Shown here in pieces: positions 52,195-60,912 of a stretch of 64,000 bases of DNA. Both the position numbers and the translations under genes were made by a program. The DNA comes from Rahnella rivi (GTDB lineage Bacteria; Pseudomonadota; Gammaproteobacteria; Enterobacterales; Enterobacteriaceae), in assembly GCF_019049655.1 (NCBI RefSeq), contig NZ_JAFMOX010000065.1, positions 124,001-188,000 on the forward strand. Reading direction: 5' to 3'. Numbering within the stretch: position 1 is the stretch's first letter; the number at the start of each line of letters is the position of its first letter. The notes below the pieces were generated by a model that had not been told where the DNA came from, ran no database searches, and worked only from the letters and a program-made list of their open reading frames with translations.

Positions 52195-53667
52195 ATGAAA
52201 TCTGAAAACACTGACACCGTACTGCCCTCCGCCCCCCTGCCGCCCTCTGTGCGCTGGCAGTTGTGGATCGTCGCCTTTGGCTTCTTCATGCAGGCACTCG
52301 ATACCACCATCGTTAACACCGCGCTGCCGTCGATGGCCCACAGCCTGGGTGAAAACCCATTGCACATGCACTCGGTGGTGGTCGCGTATGTCCTGACCGT
52401 GGCCGTGATGCTGCCCGCCAGTGGTTGGCTGGCAGACAAAGTCGGCGTTAAGTGGGTTTTCTTTTCGGCCATCGTCCTGTTCACCTTAGGTTCGCTGCTG
52501 TGTGCACAGTCCGACAGCCTGCGCGAACTGGTGATGTCCCGCGTGGTGCAGGGCGTTGGCGGCGCGATGATGGTGCCGGTGGGCAGACTGACAGTGTTAA
52601 AAATCGTGCCGCGCAGTGAATATATGGCAGCCATGACCATGGTGACGCTGCCGGGTCAGGTCGGCCCTCTGCTCGGCCCGGCGCTGGGCGGCTTTCTGGT
52701 GCAGTACGCCAGCTGGCACTGGATATTTTTGATTAACCTGCCGGTGGGCATCGCCGGTTGTATCGCAACACTCATGATCATGCCGAACTACAAAATGCAG
52801 ACCCGCCGCTTTGATATCAGCGGGTTTGTGATGCTCGCCGTGTGCATGGCCACCCTGACGCTGGCGCTTGACGGCAGCCGTGGCCTAGGGCTGACCCCGC
52901 CGGAACTGCTGCTGCTGACCTTCGTCGGCTTTGGCGCGCTGGGCATTTACTGGCTGCACGCCCGCGGTAATTTATCCGCCCTGTTTTCCCTGCGCCTTTT
53001 CCATACGCCGACCTTTAAAATCGGCCTGACCGGCAGTTTTCTTGGCCGCATCGGCAGCGGGATGCTGCCGTTTATGACCCCCGTTTTTCTGCAACTCGGC
53101 ATGGGCTTCACGCCGTTTCATGCCGGGCTGATGATGATCCCGATGGTGCTCGGCAGTATGGGCATGAAACGGGTGGTCGTCCGGCTGGTGAATCAGCTCG
53201 GCTACCGTCATGCGCTGGTCATCGCCACCCTGCTGCTGGCGCTGATTACGCTTATCTTCCCGCTTGTGGCGATTTACGGCGCGGTGTGGATGATTCCCGT
53301 GGTGCTGTTTTTCCAGGGAATGGTGAACTCACTGCGCTTCTCGTCAATGAACACGCTGACGCTGAAAGATCTGCCGCCGCGCCTTGCCAGCAGCGGTAAC
53401 AGTTTGCTGTCTATGATCATGCAACTGTCAATGAGCCTCGGCGTCAGCGTCGCGGGGATACTCATCGGCCTGTTTGCTCATCAGCAGGTCAGCGTCGGCA
53501 GCAGCGCAATGCACACCGCATTTTTGTATTGCTACATGTCGATGGCGCTGGTGATTGCCCTGCCCGCCTGGGTCTTCTCACGCGTGCCGCTGGATGCGCA
53601 GAAAAATGCCCTTATTGACCGTCGTCGCGCTGCGGCCGGTTCTCCCGATCCAATGAGAAAATCATGA
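52195..53667 (+). CDS. mdtD: Major facilitator efflux protein MdtD
   Basis: A 490-residue inner-membrane protein with about 14 membrane segments of the DHA2 drug:H+ antiporter type. Motif A is seen as GWLADKVGVKWVF, and VARFLQG-like motif B as SRVVQGVGGAMMVPVGRL. It overlaps baeS by 4 nt (ATGA), so it is cotranscribed with the two-component genes as in E. coli. In E. coli the MdtABC RND pump genes lie just upstream, but they are absent here. Confidence 0.94.
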   Translation: MKSENTDTVLPSAPLPPSVRWQLWIVAFGFFMQALDTTIVNTALPSMAHSLGENPLHMHSVVVAYVLTVAVMLPASGWLADKVGVKWVFFSAIVLFTLGSLLCAQSDSLRELVMSRVVQGVGGAMMVPVGRLTVLKIVPRSEYMAAMTMVTLPGQVGPLLGPALGGFLVQYASWHWIFLINLPVGIAGCIATLMIMPNYKMQTRRFDISGFVMLAVCMATLTLALDGSRGLGLTPPELLLLTFVGFGALGIYWLHARGNLSALFSLRLFHTPTFKIGLTGSFLGRIGSGMLPFMTPVFLQLGMGFTPFHAGLMMIPMVLGSMGMKRVVVRLVNQLGYRHALVIATLLLALITLIFPLVAIYGAVWMIPVVLFFQGMVNSLRFSSMNTLTLKDLPPRLASSGNSLLSMIMQLSMSLGVSVAGILIGLFAHQQVSVGSSAMHTAFLYCYMSMALVIALPAWVFSRVPLDAQKNALIDRRRAAAGSPDPMRKS

Positions 53668-55049
53668 AACCAGGTATCACCGCAAAACTGTTCATGGCCA
53701 TCTTCTGCACCTGTGCGCTGGTGCTTATTACCATGAACTGGGGCGTGCGAATGAGCTTCGAGCGCGGCTTTATCGATTACATTCGTCAGAGCAACGAACA
53801 GCGCGTCGAGTTGCTGGCAGACACTTTACAGGAGCAGTACCGGCAGCACGGCAACTGGGAGTTTCTGGAAAAAAATGACCGGCTGATTTATCAGCTCATG
53901 CGCTCATTTGAACAAAACAGCAGCCCGAAAATGCCGCCACAGGGGTGGCGCACTAAATTCTGGATCCTCGACAGTAACGATCGTCGCATCGGCGGTTACG
54001 ATCAGCCGGTTCCGCATGATCTGCAGGGGCCGCGCCGCGTAATGACCGTCAACGGCGTGGTGATAGGTTCGGTGATTTCTACCCCGGCTGAACGCCTGAC
54101 CCGTGATGCCGATATTAACTTCGAGCGCCAGCAAAGCCGCACCAGCTGGATGATTGTCGCGTTTACCGCCTTGCTGGCTGCTGCCGTGACCTGGCTTTTA
54201 TCCCGTGGAATGCTCGCGCCGGTAAAACGGCTGGTCAACGGCACTCATCAGCTTGCGGCGGGGAATTTCAGCACCCGGGTGGAAGTCGACAGCGAGGATG
54301 AGCTGGGCAAACTGGCGCAGGATTTCAACCAGCTGGCGATGACGCTGGAAAAAAATGAACAGATGCGGCGGGCATTTATGGCTGATATATCCCACGAACT
54401 GCGCACCCCGCTGGCGGTGCTGCGCGGCGAGCTGGAAGCCATGCAGGACGGCGTGCGTAAAATGACCCTCGGCTCGCTGGAGTCGCTGCAATCCGAGGTG
54501 TCGATCCTGACCAAACTGGTGGATGATTTGCATCAGCTTTCCCTTTCTGATGCCGGCGCACTGGCTTATCGCAAAGTCGATACCGATGTCGTGCATCTGG
54601 TCCAGCTGGCAGAAGCCGGTTCGCGCGATCGTTTCCACAGCAAACAGTTAACCCTAACCAGCACGCTGCCGGAGCACGCCGAGGTGTTCGGCGATCCGCA
54701 GCGTCTTTCTCAGCTTTTCAATAATCTGCTGGAAAACAGCCTGCGCTATACTGACCCTAATGGTGGGCTGGAAATCCTGGGTGAAATCCGTGAGAAATCG
54801 CTGTGTCTGACCTTTCAGGACAGCGCCCCCGGCATCAGCGATGAACAGCTGACGCGCATTTTTGAACGCTTTTACCGCACCGAAGGCTCGCGCAATCGCG
54901 CCAGCGGTGGCTCAGGTTTAGGCCTGGCGATCTGCCAGAATATCGTCGAAGCACACGGCGGGCAGATAAGCGCCAGCCACTCTCCCGCAGGCGGCGTGCG
55001 TGTCACGGTCGTCCTGCCGCTTTCTGTTCCACATGGACCGAGAAACTGA
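53664..55049 (+). CDS. baeS: Envelope-stress sensor histidine kinase BaeS
   Basis: A 461-residue inner-membrane kinase: membrane segments at about 8-28 and 163-185, a periplasmic domain between, HAMP, H-box FMADISHELRTPLAVLRGE, N-box LENSLRYTDPNGG and G-box GGSGLGLAICQNIVEAHGG. It senses envelope damage and exported metabolites in E. coli. It is coupled to mdtD (ATGA overlap) and baeR (1-nt overlap). Confidence 0.95.
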   Translation: MKPGITAKLFMAIFCTCALVLITMNWGVRMSFERGFIDYIRQSNEQRVELLADTLQEQYRQHGNWEFLEKNDRLIYQLMRSFEQNSSPKMPPQGWRTKFWILDSNDRRIGGYDQPVPHDLQGPRRVMTVNGVVIGSVISTPAERLTRDADINFERQQSRTSWMIVAFTALLAAAVTWLLSRGMLAPVKRLVNGTHQLAAGNFSTRVEVDSEDELGKLAQDFNQLAMTLEKNEQMRRAFMADISHELRTPLAVLRGELEAMQDGVRKMTLGSLESLQSEVSILTKLVDDLHQLSLSDAGALAYRKVDTDVVHLVQLAEAGSRDRFHSKQLTLTSTLPEHAEVFGDPQRLSQLFNNLLENSLRYTDPNGGLEILGEIREKSLCLTFQDSAPGISDEQLTRIFERFYRTEGSRNRASGGSGLGLAICQNIVEAHGGQISASHSPAGGVRVTVVLPLSVPHGPRN

Positions 55050-55768
55050 TGAACGATTCTGTAATGTCCGGCCCTGCGCCGTTAAAAATTATGATCGTGG
55101 AAGATGAGCCGAAACTCGCTCAGTTGCTGATCGACTATCTCGAGGCCGCAGGTTACGCCACGCAGTGGCTGGCGGACGGCCACGATGTGATCGCCCAGGT
55201 CAAAGCCCATCCACCCGCGCTGATTTTGCTGGATCTGATGTTGCCGGGCAGCAGTGGTCTGTCTATCTGCCGCGATATTCGCCAGTTTTCTGACGTGCCC
55301 GTCATGATGGTCACGGCAAAAACCGAGGAAATTGACCGCCTGCTGGGGCTGGAAATTGGCGCAGATGATTATATCTGCAAGCCTTACAGCCCGCGTGAAG
55401 TGGTGGCGCGTGTAAAAGTGATCCTGCGACGCTGCGTGCGGCCTGAAGAAACGTTCACGAAAAGCCACGGACTGCACATTGATGAGGCGCGTTTTCAGGC
55501 GTCATTTCAGGGGCATGAACTGGAGCTGACACCGGCGGAGTTCCGGCTGCTGAAGACGCTTTCGGTGAAACCGGGCTACGTGTTTACCCGCGAAGTGCTG
55601 CTGAATAATCTCTACGATGATTATCGCGTGGTGACGGACCGCACCATCGACAGTCACATCAAAAATCTCCGGCGTAAGCTGGAATCCCTTGATGGGGAGA
55701 AAGCCTTTATCCGCGCGGTTTACGGCGTCGGTTATCGCTGGGAAGCGGAGCCCTGCCACCTCGCCTGA
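55049..55768 (+). CDS. baeR: Response regulator BaeR
   Basis: A 239-residue OmpR-family activator. Receiver acidic residues in VEDEPKLAQ, phospho-acceptor Asp in LLDLMLPGSSG, Lys in DDYICKPYSPRE. The winged helix contains LTPAEFRLLKTL and DSHIKNLRRKLE. It overlaps baeS by one base and ends the operon. Confidence 0.95.
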   Translation: MNDSVMSGPAPLKIMIVEDEPKLAQLLIDYLEAAGYATQWLADGHDVIAQVKAHPPALILLDLMLPGSSGLSICRDIRQFSDVPVMMVTAKTEEIDRLLGLEIGADDYICKPYSPREVVARVKVILRRCVRPEETFTKSHGLHIDEARFQASFQGHELELTPAEFRLLKTLSVKPGYVFTREVLLNNLYDDYRVVTDRTIDSHIKNLRRKLESLDGEKAFIRAVYGVGYRWEAEPCHLA

Positions 55769-55924
55769 TGCACTCCGGGCCGGCATTTCAGTTTTGTAAA
55801 GTTACTGAAAGTCTGTCGGCCGGTTCACATTTCATGCCATAACTTCCTCTTATTGCCGCGAAACATTCTTCTTTAACTACACTTATCTCAGGAAAATAAC
55901 CCCCTCTTGCTGGAGATAACCTTT

Positions 55925-56272
55925 ATGGCAACTGGTCACTATGATCTGAAAAAAGCGAAGAATGGACAGTTTCACTTTAACCTGAAGGCCGGGAACGGAG
56001 AGATTATTCTCACCAGTGAAATGTATGCCAGTAAAGCATCGGCGGAAAACGGCATCACCTCGGTACAAAACAATGCCCCGCACGAAGAGCAGTACGAAGT
56101 GAAACCGTCAAAAGACGGTCAGTTTTACTTCGTACTGAAAGCCAAAAACCATCAGGTGATTGGCGTGAGCGAAATGTACACGACCGAAAGTGCAGCAAAA
56201 AAAGGCGTGCAGTCGGTGGTTAAAAACGGGAGCACCACGGATATCCGTGATCTGACCCAGCAAACTGCCTGA
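55925..56272 (+). CDS. yegP: UPF0339 protein YegP
   Basis: A 115-residue protein made of two tandem copies of the roughly 50-residue YegP fold, beginning at KAKNGQFHFNLKAGNGEIIL and PSKDGQFYFVLKAKNHQVIG, each followed by an SEMY motif. The ATG at 55925 follows GGAG, although the frame opens 18 nt earlier. It lies downstream of baeR, as in E. coli. The function is unknown. Confidence 0.93.
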   Translation: MATGHYDLKKAKNGQFHFNLKAGNGEIILTSEMYASKASAENGITSVQNNAPHEEQYEVKPSKDGQFYFVLKAKNHQVIGVSEMYTTESAAKKGVQSVVKNGSTTDIRDLTQQTA

Positions 56273-56283
56273 TCGCTCTTTTC

Positions 56284-56315
56284 CTGAGGTTGTCACGTTC
56301 CTGCGGCAACCTCAG
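56284..56315. repeat. Inverted repeat after yegP
   Basis: CTGAGGTTG and CAACCTCAG pair perfectly around a 14-nt loop, 12 bp after the yegP stop. There is no T tract, so it may only stabilise the mRNA 3' end. Confidence 0.5.
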
Positions 56316-56458
56316 TCGCCAAAAATTGATCTGACCCCGTAAAACCCCAAATACCCACACTAACCGGCTGCTTTTGATCAACTCAGACGTTACAATTCTG
56401 GCCTTTCGTCGCCCCGCATTCGGGACGGCCCTGACTTGTGATCAGACTGAGATTGACT

Positions 56459-57844
56459 ATGTTGACCCCCGATTCTTTTGTTCCTGAACTGCTTTCCCCT
56501 GCCGGTTCCCTCAAAAACATGCGCTACGCTTTCGCCTATGGCGCAGATGCGGTCTATGCCGGACAACCGCGCTACAGCCTGCGCGTGCGTAATAACGAAT
56601 TTAACCATCAGAATCTGCAAACCGGCATCGATGAAGCCCATGCGCTGGGTAAAAAATTCTACGTGGTGGTCAACATCGCCCCGCACAATGCCAAGCTGAA
56701 AACCTTCCTGCGTGACCTGCAACCGGTGATCGACATGGGGCCGGACGCGCTGATCATGTCAGATCCGGGGCTGATCATGATGGTGCGCGAAGCCTTCCCG
56801 CAGATGGATATTCATCTCTCGGTGCAGGCTAACGCGGTGAACTGGGCGACGGTGAAGTTCTGGAAGCAAATGGGGCTGACGCGGGTCATTTTATCGCGTG
56901 AACTGTCACTGGAAGAAATCGCTGAAATCCGCACCCAGGTGCCGGACATGGAAATCGAAATTTTCGTTCACGGCGCGCTGTGTATGGCGTATTCCGGCCG
57001 CTGCCTGCTTTCCGGTTACATCAACAAACGCGACCCGAATCAGGGAACCTGCACCAACGCCTGCCGCTGGGAATATAAGGTTCAGGAAGGCAAAGAGAAC
57101 GATATCGGCAGTATCGTGCATCAGCATGAACCGATCCCGGTACAGCAGGTGGATGCAGTGGAACCGACGCTGGGCGTCGGCCAGCCAACGGACAAAGTCT
57201 TCATGCTGGAAGAAGCGATGCGTCCTGGCGAATACATGAGTGCGTTCGAAGATGAACACGGCACCTACATCATGAACTCAAAAGATCTGCGCGCCATTCA
57301 GCACGTTGAAACCCTGACCCGGATGGGCGTGCATTCTCTGAAAATCGAAGGCCGCACCAAATCTTTCTATTATTGTGCCCGCACCGCGCAGGTTTACCGC
57401 CGCGCCATTGATGACGCCGTCGCCGGAAAACCCTTCGACCCGACCCTGCTCTCTACGCTGGAAGGCCTGGCGCATCGCGGCTATACCGAAGGTTTTCTGC
57501 GCCGCCATACGCACGACGCACAGCAAAACTATGAATACGGTTTCTCGGTCAGCGACCGTCAGCAATTCGTCGGTGAATTCACCGGCAACCGCGTCGATGG
57601 CTGGGCGGAAATCGATGTGAAGAATAAATTCAGCGTCGGTGACAGCGTGGAAATGATGACGCCGCAGGGCAACATCCAGTTCAAACTGGAGGCCCTGCGC
57701 AACAAAAAAGGCCAGCCGACCGACGTGGCGCCAGGCAACGGGCACATTGTGTATGCAGCGCTGCCGGAGGATGTCAGCCTGGAATTCGCTATCTTGTTGC
57801 GCAATCTGGAAGAAACCGATACGCGCAATCCGCACGCGAAATAA
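56459..57844 (+). CDS. trhP: tRNA hydroxylation protein TrhP (YegQ), U32 peptidase-like
   Basis: A 461-residue U32-family protein needed, with prephenate, for 5-hydroxyuridine at tRNA wobble positions in E. coli. It begins MLTPDSFVPELLSPAGSLKN and carries the family block EIEIFVHGALCMAYSGRC with further Cys (CTNACRW) likely to bind an iron-sulfur cluster. The ATG at 56459 is chosen by homology. Downstream lies cyaR, as in E. coli (yegQ-cyaR). Confidence 0.95.
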   Translation: MLTPDSFVPELLSPAGSLKNMRYAFAYGADAVYAGQPRYSLRVRNNEFNHQNLQTGIDEAHALGKKFYVVVNIAPHNAKLKTFLRDLQPVIDMGPDALIMSDPGLIMMVREAFPQMDIHLSVQANAVNWATVKFWKQMGLTRVILSRELSLEEIAEIRTQVPDMEIEIFVHGALCMAYSGRCLLSGYINKRDPNQGTCTNACRWEYKVQEGKENDIGSIVHQHEPIPVQQVDAVEPTLGVGQPTDKVFMLEEAMRPGEYMSAFEDEHGTYIMNSKDLRAIQHVETLTRMGVHSLKIEGRTKSFYYCARTAQVYRRAIDDAVAGKPFDPTLLSTLEGLAHRGYTEGFLRRHTHDAQQNYEYGFSVSDRQQFVGEFTGNRVDGWAEIDVKNKFSVGDSVEMMTPQGNIQFKLEALRNKKGQPTDVAPGNGHIVYAALPEDVSLEFAILLRNLEETDTRNPHAK

Positions 57845-57859
57845 GGCTTTTGTTGAAAA

Positions 57860-57900
57860 CAAGAAACTGATCACATCTATTTCTTGCCGGGCTGGATAAT
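57860..57900 (+). promoter_or_regulatory. cyaR promoter with a CRP-like site
   Basis: The right CRP half-site TCACA (57871-57875) is preserved, while the left half is degenerate (CAAGA at 57860-57864). The dyad centre lies about 40 bp before the predicted start, the position expected for class II activation. E. coli cyaR is CRP-activated. Confidence 0.55.
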
Positions 57901-57907
57901 ATGCATT

Positions 57908-58000
57908 CGCAATTTACTTCGAATGCAAAATAAAGCACCGGACTACACTAGGAACCACCTCCTTGGCCAGCTCAATCTCCCTTGAGCTGGCTTTTCTTTT
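57908..58000 (+). ncRNA. cyaR: CyaR small regulatory RNA (RyeE)
   Basis: The core AGGAACCACCTCCTTGGCC (57949-57967) and terminator stem CCAGCTCAATCTCCCTTGAG with CTGG and a T-run (57966-58000) match the conserved 3' half of E. coli CyaR, in the same place between yegQ and downstream genes. The CCACCTCC loop is the seed that pairs with Shine-Dalgarno regions such as ompX mRNA in E. coli. A -10 box GATAAT (57895-57900) predicts the 5' end near 57908. The 5' half differs from E. coli, so that end is approximate. Confidence 0.9.
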
Positions 58001-58213
58001 GGTAATCAATCCCCTTTGAATGTTCGCCGTCCTGTCTCATTATTTTTTCTTTCCTTTCTATTAATAAATAAAATTGACGCCTAAATAATAGCTTTAATAA
58101 ATATATATAATTTCAACCATTTCATTTATGAATGAGGTTTTCGATCATTTATCTGATAGCCAAGTATGCGCTTAATCATTTATGGTAGTTATAGAAAGAA
58201 ACGAGGAGCATAC

Positions 58214-59101
58214 ATGACCACAGCACTGTTGATTTTGAATGGAAAAGGCGCAGGCAATGAAGAGCTGCGTGAGGCCGTCGGTGCTCTGCGCAAAGAAGGG
58301 ATCGAACTGTTTGTCCGCGTAACCTGGGAATACGGCGACGCCCTTCGTTATGTCGCAGAAGCTGTCGCCCTTGGGTGTGACACGGTGATCGCGGGTGGCG
58401 GCGATGGCACCATCAACGAAGTCGCCGGCGCACTGGCGCAACTTGAAGGCCCGCGTCCGATCCTGGGCATTGTGCCACTCGGCACTGCCAATGATTTTGC
58501 GACCGCTTGTAATATTCCGCTGGCGCCTGAACAGGCATTATTGCTGGCGATCAAAGGCCGTGCAGAAGCCATCGATCTGGCTCAGGTGAATGATAAACAT
58601 TTCTTCATCAATATGGCGACGGGCGGTTTTGGTACGCGTATCACCACCGAAACGCCGGAAAAACTCAAAGCGGCACTCGGCGGCGTCTCGTACTTCATTC
58701 ACGGACTTTTACGTCTGGATACGCTGAAGGCTGACCGCTGCGAGATCAAAGGCCCGGATTTCAGCTGGGAAGGCGACGCCCTGGTCATCGGCATTGGTAA
58801 TGGCCGTCAGGCCGGTGGCGGCCAGCAGATTTGCCCGGAAGCGCTGATCAATGATGGCCTGCTGCAACTGCGTCTGCTGACGTCAGAAGAACTTCTGCCG
58901 TCTTTCCTTCGCAGCCTGCTCAACAACGAAGAAAACAAAAATATCGTCTCCGCCCATCTGCCGTGGCTGGAAATCACTGCCCCCCATGACATGACCTTCA
59001 ATCTGGATGGCGAACCGCTGACCGGGAAACATTTTCGCATTGAAGTTCTGCCCGAAGTCATCGAGTGCCGGTTGCCACCCCATTGCGAGTTGCTGGGCTA
59101 A
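58214..59101 (+). CDS. yegS: Lipid kinase YegS
   Basis: A 296-residue diacylglycerol kinase-like enzyme, phosphatidylglycerol kinase activity being reported for the E. coli protein. Nucleotide-binding GGGDGTINEVAGAL lies near residue 63, followed by PLGTANDFA and GNGRQAGGGQQICPEALIND-type metal region (seen as GRQAGGGQQICPEALIND). The ATG at 58214 follows GAGGAG, although the frame runs back to 58166. Confidence 0.95.
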   Translation: MTTALLILNGKGAGNEELREAVGALRKEGIELFVRVTWEYGDALRYVAEAVALGCDTVIAGGGDGTINEVAGALAQLEGPRPILGIVPLGTANDFATACNIPLAPEQALLLAIKGRAEAIDLAQVNDKHFFINMATGGFGTRITTETPEKLKAALGGVSYFIHGLLRLDTLKADRCEIKGPDFSWEGDALVIGIGNGRQAGGGQQICPEALINDGLLQLRLLTSEELLPSFLRSLLNNEENKNIVSAHLPWLEITAPHDMTFNLDGEPLTGKHFRIEVLPEVIECRLPPHCELLG

Positions 59102-59128
59102 CCTCTCCCCTCCTGTCATTTGTTCATT

Positions 59129-59160
59129 CTCTGTACTGTGATCTGCCTTACAGTACAGAG
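59129..59160. repeat. Perfect 11-bp inverted repeat after yegS
   Basis: CTCTGTACTGT and ACAGTACAGAG flank a 10-nt loop. It lies 27 bp past yegS and 41 bp before the shared sugar-acid operator. There is no T-run directly after it, so it could be a terminator stem or a protein-binding dyad. Confidence 0.6.
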
Positions 59161-59179
59161 GAAATCCATCCCTGTTTTT

Positions 59180-59231
59180 GTGATCCCTCCTGTTAAATCC
59201 CGATAAATATACTTGTATGGTAGCTGTGCAT
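59180..59231 (+). promoter_or_regulatory. Shared upstream motif, copy 1 (before the sugar-acid symporter)
   Basis: CGATAAATATACTTGTATGG followed by TAGCTGT (59201-59227) nearly duplicates the sequence before rspA at 62027-62053, with two mismatches. A TGTGATCC(C)TCC block precedes both. The ATAC-TT-GTAT core is a dyad. It is a candidate operator/promoter for a common regulator, perhaps with CRP at the TGTGA. Confidence 0.65.
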
Positions 59232-59349
59232 TACCTAGGTTTACATTGCCTATGCCGCTGAAGGTCCACGGATGAAGTTCTGCGGGCATTATTATTCGTG
59301 TCTTTTCATGACTTTTATTTATCTCAATTTTATTGGATACAGAGGCATC

Positions 59350-60912
59350 ATGATTAATCATCATAAAGAAAGACCGATATCGCTTAAAAATATGCTGGCG
59401 TACGGCGGAGGTGATTTCTTCGGCGGCGGATGTTTTGCGGTATTGGGTTTGTGGATAATGTTTTTCTATACCACTTATGCCGGATTAAGCCCCGCAGAGG
59501 CGGGAGCCGTTATTGCGACGGCACGTCTGCTGGACGCTTTTTTTGATCCACTGATGGGATATGTCACTGATAATTTCTACCGTAACCCGCTGGGTAAAAA
59601 ATACGGACGCCGGGGATTCTTCTTCTTATTCGGCGCGCCGTTAATTATGGTGACTTACATTATTATGTGGGTCAGCGGTATGGGGTTCTGGTATTACCTG
59701 GTCACGTATATTTTATTCTATGCTGCCTATACGCTGGCCATTGTGCCGTATGAAACGCTGGCAGCAGAAATGACCTCCAGCTTTAAAATGCGCACAAAAC
59801 TCACCGGCGTCAGAATGTTCTTTTCTACCGGCGCGGCAATATTAGCGGCATGGTTACCGGGGCGGATTATTGCGTATCTCGGAGATGACTCTTCTTCCTC
59901 TTTTCTGATTATGGGTGCCATTTTTGGCGTGCTGTTTGCCGTGGTGATCCTGCTGTTGTACTTCTACACCTGGGAGCGCCCTATCCCTGTGGATGTTTCT
60001 GCGCCTAAACTCTCTTTTCGACGGGACATGAAACACCTGTTTAAATCCCTGGTTTCCACCATGAAAGTGCGGACTTTCCGCCAGCATGTGGGCATGTATC
60101 TGGGGGGCTATGTCGCGCTCGACGTGCTCGGTGCAGTGCTCGCTTATTACATCATTTTTGTTCTCGGGCAGAATGCAGTGTCAGCCTCCAACGCCATGAC
60201 ATTAATGACGCTGGTACAGTTTGTGTGTGTCGCGCTGTTTATTTTTCTCTGTATGAAATGGGGAAATGGCGCATCGTACAGAATTGCTCAACTGTTTATG
60301 TTAGCCAGTGTCGGCTTATTCATCGCCATTCATCTTCTGCAATTGCCTTATAATATGGCGCTGATTTATGTGTCCGTTATCCTCATGGGCGTCGGGCGTT
60401 CCGGCACCAGTTATGTTTGCTGGAATATCTACAGCTTTATTCCTGATGTGGATGAAATGCTCACGGGTAAACGTCGCGAAGGTATATTCGCCGGAGTAAT
60501 GACCTTCGTGCGCAAAGCCGTTCAGGCAGTGGCGTTATTCAGCGTCGGGCTGTTATTACAGCATTATGGATTTACCCCAAAAAGCAGTACTCAACCTGCC
60601 GAAGCTGTTTATGGTATTACGTTGGTGTTCGGTGCCGGTTCGGTTATTTTCCTGCTGATCGGTTTATACAGTTCAATGAAATTCAAACTTACCCGCCATA
60701 ATCATGCCTTGCTGGTTAATGAAATCGAGCGCCTGAAAGCCGGTGGCAGTAAATATGACGTCACGCCTGAAACCCGTTTAATCGCCGAACAACTGACCGG
60801 CTGGCCTTACGAAAAATGCTGGGGTGATAATAATATTCTTAGTCAGACCGACATAATGTCTTCCCCGACTTCCCCTGAACTCTCAACCGGAGCCGACCAT
60901 GCAAAGAATTGA
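59350..60912 (+). CDS. Glycoside-pentoside-hexuronide family symporter (MFS)
   Basis: A 520-residue inner-membrane transporter with twelve membrane segments. It opens with SLKNMLAYGGGDFFGGGCF, the GPH-family start, followed by the loop RLLDAFFDPLMGYVTDNF and a KKYGRRGFFFLFGAP cytoplasmic loop. Cation-coupled uptake of a sugar acid or glycoside is expected from context. The ATG at 59350 follows AGAGG. It overlaps the next gene by 14 nt, so the dehydrogenase is cotranscribed. Confidence 0.88.
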   Translation: MINHHKERPISLKNMLAYGGGDFFGGGCFAVLGLWIMFFYTTYAGLSPAEAGAVIATARLLDAFFDPLMGYVTDNFYRNPLGKKYGRRGFFFLFGAPLIMVTYIIMWVSGMGFWYYLVTYILFYAAYTLAIVPYETLAAEMTSSFKMRTKLTGVRMFFSTGAAILAAWLPGRIIAYLGDDSSSSFLIMGAIFGVLFAVVILLLYFYTWERPIPVDVSAPKLSFRRDMKHLFKSLVSTMKVRTFRQHVGMYLGGYVALDVLGAVLAYYIIFVLGQNAVSASNAMTLMTLVQFVCVALFIFLCMKWGNGASYRIAQLFMLASVGLFIAIHLLQLPYNMALIYVSVILMGVGRSGTSYVCWNIYSFIPDVDEMLTGKRREGIFAGVMTFVRKAVQAVALFSVGLLLQHYGFTPKSSTQPAEAVYGITLVFGAGSVIFLLIGLYSSMKFKLTRHNHALLVNEIERLKAGGSKYDVTPETRLIAEQLTGWPYEKCWGDNNILSQTDIMSSPTSPELSTGADHAKN

